Source: an uncultured Terriglobales bacterium (GTDB lineage: Bacteria > Acidobacteriota > Terriglobia > Terriglobales > Acidobacteriaceae). From it: a DNA stretch of 40,292 nucleotides. The stretch lies in contig CATPBJ010000182.1 in NCBI GenBank assembly GCA_955652395.1, positions 1 through 40,292 on the forward strand. Reading direction: 5' to 3'. Both the position numbers and the translations under genes were made by a program. This document shows, piece after piece, positions 34,769 to 40,292 of this stretch; positions within the stretch are counted from its first letter, which is position 1; every line of letters begins with the position of its first letter. Under the pieces are notes generated by a model, which saw nothing but the letters and a program-made list of their open reading frames with translations, did no database searches and was not told the origin of the DNA.

Positions 34769-35167
34769 ATGAAAATAACCACGCTCGACGATTTCCTGAA
34801 GTACAGGGTTTTGCCGGAACACAGGCCCATTGTCGCTCTGTTGCGAACCATGATGCGCCAGCACGCACCCGGGGCGAGAGAAGAAATAAGTTACGGCATA
34901 CTGATGTGGAAGCAGAAACGGGCTCTGGCGGTAGTCAGCCCGACCAAAAAAGATATTACGTTCGCGTTTTCGCGTGGCGCAAAATTTGAGGACAAATTCG
35001 ACTTGCTGCAGGGTGTGGGCAAGGTCTCAAAGCACGTCAAAATCAAAAGCGTGAGAGAGGCGCCAAAAGCAGCGCTCAAGTATTACATCAAGCAAGCTCT
35101 GCAGTTCGAATGCAGAATAGGTCCTTCGAAGCGATTCGACTCCTTAGAGCATGGAAATCACCGATAA
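34769..35167 (+). CDS. DUF1801 (YdhG-like) domain protein
   Basis: A 132-aa soluble protein. The sequence FLKYRVLPEHRPIVALLRTMMRQHAPGAREEISYGILMWKQKRALAVVSPTKKDITFAFSRGA resembles the DUF1801/YdhG domain, a small alpha/beta fold of unknown function related to frataxin-like proteins. A GGAG lies upstream of the ATG at 34769. It sits between the Mo hydroxylase and the reductase-like gene in the same direction and overlaps the latter's start by 17 nt, so it is transcribed with them. DUF1801 proteins are scattered and not otherwise tied to this pathway, so it may be an insertion. Confidence 0.72.
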   Translation: MKITTLDDFLKYRVLPEHRPIVALLRTMMRQHAPGAREEISYGILMWKQKRALAVVSPTKKDITFAFSRGAKFEDKFDLLQGVGKVSKHVKIKSVREAPKAALKYYIKQALQFECRIGPSKRFDSLEHGNHR

Positions 35168-36641
35168 GCCGAACGCCATCCGATGCGATGCCTGCCCGGT
35201 GCTTTGCTACATCAATCCGGGGAGGACGGGTGCGTGCGATCGCTATGCCAACGACAACGGACAATTGGTCCGCATCGATCCTCACGTAGTGCTCAATCGC
35301 GCCGTGTCGCGCGGCGATTCGGTGGTTCCCTTCCTCGATCGCGACCGCGAATGGGATGGCAGGATCGTGACCGGCCCGGAGAATTTCGTCACTGCCATCG
35401 GTGCTGGCACTACTTACCCTGACTACAAGCCGGCTCCCTTCATCATCTCCTCCGCCGTGCAGGGCGTCGATATGGTCACCGTGGTCACCGAAGGGATCTT
35501 CAGCTACTGCGGAGTCAAAGTGAAGATCGACACCGATCGCCATCTCGGCCCGGAAACGAATCTGGTGCGAGCCCAGGGAGAGCCGGTCGGACACGTGACC
35601 ACCAGCGAATACGGTTCGCAGATGCTCTCGCTCGGCGGTGTCCGCCACCTGACCGGCGGCAGCCGAAAAGAAGGGACGGTAACCTGCGAGACGCTGCTGA
35701 ACCTATGCGACCGCAAGCCAGTCGAACTCAACATCGATGATGGCGCCAAAGTGATTGTGCAGGCCGGCAAGCCTCCCGTGGTTGATGGCACACAGGAAGA
35801 ACGCATGCGTGTGGGTTGCGGCTCAGCCACCATCGGCATGTTCGCCAAGCAATGGTTCGGTAAGGTTGATGAGGTTGTCGTCGTCGATGACCACATCACC
35901 GGCGTCCTCTCCGAGCATCAGGCGGGAAAGTTGTTGGGCATCCGGGAAACAGGCATGAAGATGAAGGGGCACCGCTCGACTCCAGGCCGCTACTTTCGGG
36001 TGGCGGAGCCGGGTACAGCCTGGGGCGGCACAAATATCGACGATCCTCTTTCAATTCTCCTGAATTTCAATCCCAAGATTGCGTGGCCTAAATTGCGATT
36101 GCTCATGGTAAGCACCACGGGCGAACACCACGCTTATTTCGAGCTGGATGAAACTCTGCGTCCGGTGGAAAAGGAATTGCCAGCCGTGCTCAGCGAATCT
36201 GTCGCCCGCATCAAGGAGAATTGCGAACCCGCGCTCTGCACCGTCCTCTTCATGGGAGGCGCTGGAGGGTCGCTGCGGGCGGGTGTCACGGAAAATCCCG
36301 TAAGGCTTACCCACTCCGTGCGCGACGCGCTGACCCGAGTCACGTGTGGTGGCGCGCCGGTTTACGTCTGGCCCGGCGGGGGCATCACATTCATGGTTGA
36401 CGTCAGCCGGATGCCAGAACATGCGTTTGGCTATGTGCCTACGCCAGCGCTGGTTGCGCCCATAGAGTTCACCTTGAAGGTTAAGGACTACGCCGACTTG
36501 GGCGGCTACATGGATCAGGTTCGTTCCCTCGATTCCATCATGGACGGAAAAAGGCGCCGCCGGCTTTCCGCCAACCCGGATAACCCCTGGCCGCTGGCGC
36601 CGGGCAAATCGCCGGGGTCCGGTCCGAGGTCGGATCAATGA
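35151..36641 (+). CDS. 6-hydroxynicotinate-reductase-like protein
   Basis: A 496-aa protein matching the family annotated as 6-hydroxynicotinate reductase in rhizobia and related bacteria. The N-terminal cysteines Cys12-x2-Cys15-x3-Cys19-x9-Cys29 probably hold an Fe-S cluster. Long conserved blocks follow: GAGTTYPDYKPAPFI, VTEGIFSYCGVKVKIDTDRHLGPET, RVGCGSATIGMFA, DDHITGVLSEHQAGKLLG, ENCEPALCTVLFMGGAGGSLRAGVTENPVRLT and GGAPVYVWPGGGITFMVDV. The named reaction, reduction of 6-hydroxynicotinate to tetrahydro-6-oxonicotinate, was established in nicotinate-fermenting clostridia; the true substrate here is unproven. The ATG at 35151 has only a weak ribosome binding site. Its stop overlaps the UPF0280 gene by ATGA. 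Confidence 0.8.
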   Translation: MEITDKPNAIRCDACPVLCYINPGRTGACDRYANDNGQLVRIDPHVVLNRAVSRGDSVVPFLDRDREWDGRIVTGPENFVTAIGAGTTYPDYKPAPFIISSAVQGVDMVTVVTEGIFSYCGVKVKIDTDRHLGPETNLVRAQGEPVGHVTTSEYGSQMLSLGGVRHLTGGSRKEGTVTCETLLNLCDRKPVELNIDDGAKVIVQAGKPPVVDGTQEERMRVGCGSATIGMFAKQWFGKVDEVVVVDDHITGVLSEHQAGKLLGIRETGMKMKGHRSTPGRYFRVAEPGTAWGGTNIDDPLSILLNFNPKIAWPKLRLLMVSTTGEHHAYFELDETLRPVEKELPAVLSESVARIKENCEPALCTVLFMGGAGGSLRAGVTENPVRLTHSVRDALTRVTCGGAPVYVWPGGGITFMVDVSRMPEHAFGYVPTPALVAPIEFTLKVKDYADLGGYMDQVRSLDSIMDGKRRRRLSANPDNPWPLAPGKSPGSGPRSDQ

Positions 36642-37528
36642 CAACACGGGCGCAAATACGATGGTTGGAAGATGGCCGTCGACTCCATCTCCATGATGGC
36701 CCCATCGACCTGATCATCGAAGCCTTCGGGAAAACCCGCGAGATCGATGCTGCCTATCGGGCAGCGACGGGGCGCTTCGTCCAGGTGCTCGATGAACTAT
36801 GCCGTGAACTTGTACTCCTGCGACAGCCCGCGCGAACCAACGGCCCGCTGCCATCGGGCGTTGTTGCAAGACGCATGGTGACGGCAGTTACACCATACTG
36901 TGAGCGGACTTTCATCACGCCGATGGCGGCTGTAGCGGGCGCAGTCGCTGAGGAAGTTCTGGGAACCATGACAGCGGCGGCCATGCTTTCACGGGCTTAT
37001 GTAAATAATGGCGGAGACATCGCGCTGTATCTCGCCCCCGGCGAACATTTTGTCGCAGGCATGGTCGAGCGGCCAGATCGTCCTTCACTTTTCGGAACGG
37101 CAACGCTGGACTCAGCGCAGCCGGTGCGCGGCATAGCAACCAGCGGTTGGCGCGGTCCTAGCTTCTCGCTTGGGATCGCCGACGCGGTAACGGTGCTCGC
37201 TGACCGCGCGGCGACGGCTGACGCCGCTGCAACTGTCATCGCCAACGCGGTCGACTTGCCGGGCCATCCAAGTATTGTCCGCGTGCCCGCGCGCACTCTC
37301 GTCCCCGATAGCGACCTTGGCGACCGGCTTGTCACCCAGGGAGTTGGCGAGCTGACCTCCGCCGAGACCGCGGCTGCACTCGATGCTGGTGTTGCCACCA
37401 CCCACTCGCTTCTTGCCGACGGGCTTATCCGCTCTGTGGCACTGCGTATGCGGGAAGATACTCGCGTCGTCGGTTCAGGATCGGCGTTCATTGCACTCAC
37501 AGATAACAGGAGTTTCGTTCATGCCTGA
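36638..37528 (+). CDS. UPF0280 family protein
   Basis: A 296-aa protein recognised as UPF0280, an uncharacterised family with an ApbE-like fold. The family pattern is visible in RRLHLHDGPIDLIIEAFG near the N-terminus, in VTPYCERTFITPMAAVAGAVAEEVL and in YVNNGGDIALYL. ATSGWRGPSFSLGIADAVTVLADRAATADAAATVIANAV then resembles the ApbE segment that binds metal and FAD. ApbE proteins transfer FMN to other proteins, so a flavinylation or cofactor role for the neighbouring reductase is conceivable but unshown. ATGA overlap upstream and an 8-nt overlap downstream place it firmly in the operon. Confidence 0.78.
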   Translation: MTTRAQIRWLEDGRRLHLHDGPIDLIIEAFGKTREIDAAYRAATGRFVQVLDELCRELVLLRQPARTNGPLPSGVVARRMVTAVTPYCERTFITPMAAVAGAVAEEVLGTMTAAAMLSRAYVNNGGDIALYLAPGEHFVAGMVERPDRPSLFGTATLDSAQPVRGIATSGWRGPSFSLGIADAVTVLADRAATADAAATVIANAVDLPGHPSIVRVPARTLVPDSDLGDRLVTQGVGELTSAETAAALDAGVATTHSLLADGLIRSVALRMREDTRVVGSGSAFIALTDNRSFVHA

Positions 37529-38105
37529 GGTTCAGGTTCGCAAGAAATTTACGGCGGTGGAGGAAATCTTCCACGAAGGCGGTCCTGTTGCGTCCGTGCC
37601 GCTGCGCCGGGCGGCTGCGCTAGCAGTCATCCGAAATCCGTTCGCAAGCGCACACGTCAAAGAAATCTCAGGCTTCATGGATGACCTCAAGCCGCTGGGC
37701 CTCGAGATGGCGCGATCCCTGGTCGCCGCGCTGGGCGGAGATCCCAAAGTTGTAGAGGGATACGGCAAGGGCGCCATCATCGGCTCGGCCGGCGAACTCG
37801 AGCACGGCGCCTTGTGGCATGTGCCCGGAGGCTACGCCATGCGCGCGATTCTGGGCGATGCGAAAGCCATCGTGTCCTCAACCAAGAAGGTTGGCGGCCC
37901 TGGCACCCGGCTCGATGTGCCCATCACGCACATCAACGCTTCCTATGTAAGAAGTCATTTCGATGCCATGGAAGTCAGCCTGGCCGATTCTCCTCGGGCC
38001 GACGAAATTCTGCTCGCGCTGGTGATGACTACGGGGCCACGCATTCACGCCCGCGTCGGCGGCCTCAAGGCCTCGGAGATCAAGGGAGAGGACGGGTTGC
38101 GATGA
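37521..38105 (+). CDS. AA_synth (DUF1185) family protein, copy 1
   Basis: A 194-aa protein of the family named amino acid synthesis (PF06684), a label with little experimental support. Family features are the AAALAVIRNPFA opening, VEGYGKGAIIGSAGELEHGALWHVPGGYAMRAILG, and a C-terminus of INASYVRSHFDAMEVSLADSPRADEILLAL…IHARVGGL. The ATG at 37521 follows AGGAG by 8 nt and lies within the end of the UPF0280 gene. The very next gene is a paralogue of the same length, and both end in the identical EIKGEDGLR, so they probably form a heteromer. The family occurs beside amidohydrolases and hydroxynicotinate-reductase-like genes, which suggests a lactam or ring-hydrolysing role. Confidence 0.8.
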   Translation: MPEVQVRKKFTAVEEIFHEGGPVASVPLRRAAALAVIRNPFASAHVKEISGFMDDLKPLGLEMARSLVAALGGDPKVVEGYGKGAIIGSAGELEHGALWHVPGGYAMRAILGDAKAIVSSTKKVGGPGTRLDVPITHINASYVRSHFDAMEVSLADSPRADEILLALVMTTGPRIHARVGGLKASEIKGEDGLR

Positions 38106-38686
38106 AAGCCAACATCCGCAAGATTGCGACCTTTGTCGAAGAGACGTGCGCCGAGATGGGACGGGCCGTCGATCCCCCGACCCGGCGCGCGGCCGCCGTC
38201 GCCGTGATTGAGAATCCCTACGCCGGAAAGTACGTCGAAGACTTGTCTGAACTGATTGCGATCGGCGAACAACTGGGCGAACTCCTCACTCAGCGTGCCG
38301 TGACGGCGCTGGGCATTCCCGCAACCACCGTCGAGAGCTATGGCAAGGCGGCAGCGGTCGGTGAAAACGGCGAGATCGAGCACGCCGCGGCAATTCTTCA
38401 CCCCAAGCTCGGTGCGTCAGTAAGAAAAGTCCTTGGCAAAGGCGCAGCGCTCATTCCCTCGTCGAAGAAACGCGGAGGGTTGGGCGTGGCGCTCGATATC
38501 CCCCTCGGTCACAAAGACGCGGCTTTCGTCCGCAGCCATTTCGATGGCATGGAAGTAAGAATCAATGACGCTCCGCGCGCGAACGAAATCATGGTGGCGA
38601 TTGCGGTCACAGATAGCGGGCGACCGCTGGCGCGAGTGGGAGGTTTGACCAAGACCGAGATAAAGGGTGAGGACGGCTTAAGGTAG
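38102..38686 (+). CDS. AA_synth (DUF1185) family protein, copy 2
   Basis: A 194-aa paralogue of the preceding protein, overlapping it by ATGA. Matching features are RRAAAVAVIENPYAGKYVEDLSELI, VESYGKAAAVGENGEIEHAAAILHPKLGASVRKVLG, IPLGHKDAAFVRSHFDGMEVRINDAPRANEIMVAIAV and the same C-terminal EIKGEDGLR. Divergence is concentrated at the N-terminus and in residues around the putative active cleft, consistent with one catalytic and one structural or differently specific subunit. It ends the co-directional, overlapping run of the N-heterocycle cluster; a 25-nt gap leads to the next frame. Confidence 0.8.
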   Translation: MKANIRKIATFVEETCAEMGRAVDPPTRRAAAVAVIENPYAGKYVEDLSELIAIGEQLGELLTQRAVTALGIPATTVESYGKAAAVGENGEIEHAAAILHPKLGASVRKVLGKGAALIPSSKKRGGLGVALDIPLGHKDAAFVRSHFDGMEVRINDAPRANEIMVAIAVTDSGRPLARVGGLTKTEIKGEDGLR

Positions 38687-38711
38687 CCGAAACTGTTCAA
38701 TCAGAGGACGA

Positions 38712-40259
38712 ATGATCACCAGGCGCGAGTTCATTGCCGGTTCAGCGGCCTTTGCCGTCGCTTCGAGCACAGCGGGTAAGCTCGCACCAGAATCTGAATT
38801 TGCGTTCGTCAACAATATTCATTTGCGGCTCGACTTCAGGGGAAAAAGAATGATTATGTGGCAAACTCAGTTGCTAGTTTTCAGTATTCAATTTCTTGTT
38901 GCCGCTCTTCTCTCGGCTCAAACAACCCAACAGAAAGCTGACTTGCTCATCGCCGGCGGCACGGTCGTCACCATGGACGCCTCCCGCGCCATCCTCGAAG
39001 ACGGCGCCATAGTCGTGAAAAGCGACACGATCGTCGCCGTTGGTCCAAGCGCCGAACTCGAAGCAAAATACGCCGCCACGCAGACCATCGACGCCAAAGG
39101 CAAGCTGGTCCTGCCTGGATTCATCAATGGCCACACCCATGTGCCGATGACGCTATTTCGCGGCCTGCACGATGACGTTACGCTCAACGACTGGCTTTAC
39201 AAATACATTTTCCCCGCCGAAGCGAAGAACGTGAACGAGGAATTTGTCCGCTGGGGCACGCGCCTCGCAGCGGCGGAACAGATTCGCGGGGGCGTCACGA
39301 CGTTCGCCGACATGTACTACTTCGAAGATGCCGTAGCTGAAGAAACGAAAGCCGCCGGCATGCGCGGTGTTCTGGGCGAAACATTCATCGACTTCCCCGC
39401 GCCCGACAACAAAAGCGAAGCCGAGATGCTCGCCTACACCGAGAAGTTTTTGAAGAAGTGGCAAAACGATCCGCTGATTCACGCCGCCGCAGCGCCGCAT
39501 TCGATCTATACCTGCTCGCAGAGAACGTTGCAGAATGCCGCGGCCCTGGCGCGGAAATATCACGCGCCCATACTGATTCACACCGCGGAGATGAAAAAGG
39601 AGTGGGAAGACAGCCAGAAGCAAAACGGAATGTCGCCAGTGCAATATCTGGACAAGATCGGCGTGCTCGGTCCGGACGTTGTCTCCGCCCACTGCATCTT
39701 CGTCGACGCGGCCGACGAGAAGACACTGGCGCAAAAGCAGGTAGGCTGCGTCCACAACCCGTCCAGCAACATGATGATTGCCAGCGGGGTTTCCCCCGTC
39801 GCCGAGATGCGCGCAGCCGGAGTTGCTGTTGGCCTGGGCACCGACGGCCCGGCCGGCAGCAATAACGATCTGGACCTGATGGAAGAAATCGATCTCGCGG
39901 CCAAACTTGCGAAAATCACGAAGATGGATCCGCTGGCGCTGAACGCGAAAGCAGTGGTCGAAATGGCCACTATCGACGGCGCTCGAGTCCTTCACATGGA
40001 GAAAGAAATCGGTTCACTCGAAGCAGGAAAGAAAGCCGATCTAATCCTCATCAGCCTGGATGAACCGAATGCGGTGCCAATGTATGATATCTACGCGCAA
40101 CTGGCCTATGCGCTCAAGGGCAGCGATGTGGAGACGGTGGTGATCGGCGGGCATATCGTAATGCGCAACCGAAAGCTACTGACAGTGAACAAAGAAGAAG
40201 TTATAGCGAAGGCACGCCAGTACAAGAAGACCATTGCCGCGTCGCTCGGCCTGCCATGA
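38712..40259 (+). CDS. exported amidohydrolase (MtaD/SsnA/TrzA-type deaminase family)
   Basis: The catalytic part (from about residue 75 of this frame) is a metal-dependent amidohydrolase. It has GFINGHTHVPMTLFRGLHDD for the first metal His pair, APHSIYTCS, a His in LIHTAEMKKEWED, AHCIFVD and GLGTDGPAGSNNDLDLMEEI with the catalytic Asp. Close relatives deaminate methylthioadenosine, adenosylhomocysteine or guanine-like rings. Two starts are possible. The ATG at 38712 gives a Tat leader (ITRREFIAGSAAFAVASS). The ATG at 38850 has a better AGGGG ribosome binding site and gives a Sec signal peptide (QLLVFSIQFLVAALLSAQ), so the mature enzyme (469 aa from 38850) is probably periplasmic either way. 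The first 46 codons may belong to a lost gene. Confidence 0.82.
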   Translation: MITRREFIAGSAAFAVASSTAGKLAPESEFAFVNNIHLRLDFRGKRMIMWQTQLLVFSIQFLVAALLSAQTTQQKADLLIAGGTVVTMDASRAILEDGAIVVKSDTIVAVGPSAELEAKYAATQTIDAKGKLVLPGFINGHTHVPMTLFRGLHDDVTLNDWLYKYIFPAEAKNVNEEFVRWGTRLAAAEQIRGGVTTFADMYYFEDAVAEETKAAGMRGVLGETFIDFPAPDNKSEAEMLAYTEKFLKKWQNDPLIHAAAAPHSIYTCSQRTLQNAAALARKYHAPILIHTAEMKKEWEDSQKQNGMSPVQYLDKIGVLGPDVVSAHCIFVDAADEKTLAQKQVGCVHNPSSNMMIASGVSPVAEMRAAGVAVGLGTDGPAGSNNDLDLMEEIDLAAKLAKITKMDPLALNAKAVVEMATIDGARVLHMEKEIGSLEAGKKADLILISLDEPNAVPMYDIYAQLAYALKGSDVETVVIGGHIVMRNRKLLTVNKEEVIAKARQYKKTIAASLGLP

Positions 40260-40292
40260 CCAAAGAAATTCCCGTTGTGGCGGGTGCCCCAC
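40256..40292 (+). CDS. possible start of a gene cut by the window edge
   Basis: An ATG at 40256 overlaps the amidohydrolase stop by ATGA and opens a frame (MTKEIPVVAGAP) that runs to the window edge. Twelve codons are too few to identify it. The terminal bases could also be the beginning of an intergenic repeat. Confidence 0.25.
   Translation, partial: MTKEIPVVAGAP

Noticed and set aside
38045-38401. Minus-strand open frames opposite the AA_synth and amidohydrolase genes
   Set aside because: No protein family resemblance and no ribosome binding sites; explained by codon bias on the opposite strand.

Overview
The window looks like a GC-rich chromosomal segment of an environmental bacterium, most likely an Acidobacteriota (Terriglobia-type) member. 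That placement is an inference from gene content: a deoC plus tandem aldehyde dehydrogenase pair, a secreted VIT/vWA protein, DUF3352-like and giant TPR envelope proteins, a short RNB ribonuclease and a bactofilin. No rRNA, complete tRNA, CRISPR array, integrase or transposase was seen.

Layout. (1) 1-2320: the possible tail of a gene, a bactofilin on the minus strand, about 1.5 kb of mostly non-coding DNA with one small two-helix membrane protein, and a 55-nt 3' fragment of tRNA-Leu(UAA) that resembles the far end of an integrated element. (2) 2332-4739: an APC permease and a PLP aminotransferase, overlapping, on the minus strand. (3) 4895-6349: an RNB-S1 ribonuclease. (4) 6356-21697: a 15-kb minus-strand operon with short gaps or overlaps: membrane-anchored beta-propeller, VIT/vWA protein, a giant TPR protein, a DUF3352-like protein, a penicillin-binding transpeptidase and a SpoIID-domain protein. 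The giant TPR frame (about 2469 aa) is broken by one in-frame TGA and one single-base deletion, and the vWA gene has a single-base deletion just after its signal peptide. (5) 21886-30827: a nucleoside/deoxyribose locus. On the minus strand are deoC with a double aldehyde dehydrogenase, and ribokinase with an exported esterase (frameshifted). On the plus strand are an exported nucleoside hydrolase, a DMT-type permease and a queuosine-salvage N-glycosylase (Qng1/DUF2419 family) that carries a twin-arginine signal. (6) 31021-38686: a molybdenum hydroxylase (FAD subunit plus fused FeS/Mo subunit), a DUF1801 protein, a 6-hydroxynicotinate-reductase-like protein, a UPF0280 protein and two tandem AA_synth (DUF1185) paralogues. 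These probably form an uncharacterised N-heterocycle pathway. (7) 38712-40259: an exported MtaD/SsnA-type amidohydrolase, followed by the first codons of another gene.

The strongest leads are the Tat-exported Qng1 in an operon with an exported nucleoside hydrolase and a permease, the N-heterocycle cluster built from families of unknown function, and the large envelope operon. In region 5 two transcription units share a promoter architecture: a 10-nt tandem repeat ending exactly 8 nt upstream of a perfect TTGACA. The three single-base deletions (near 10.97, 19.67 and 22.61 kb) each restore a full-length frame when one base is added back, so they could be assembly errors or real decay.
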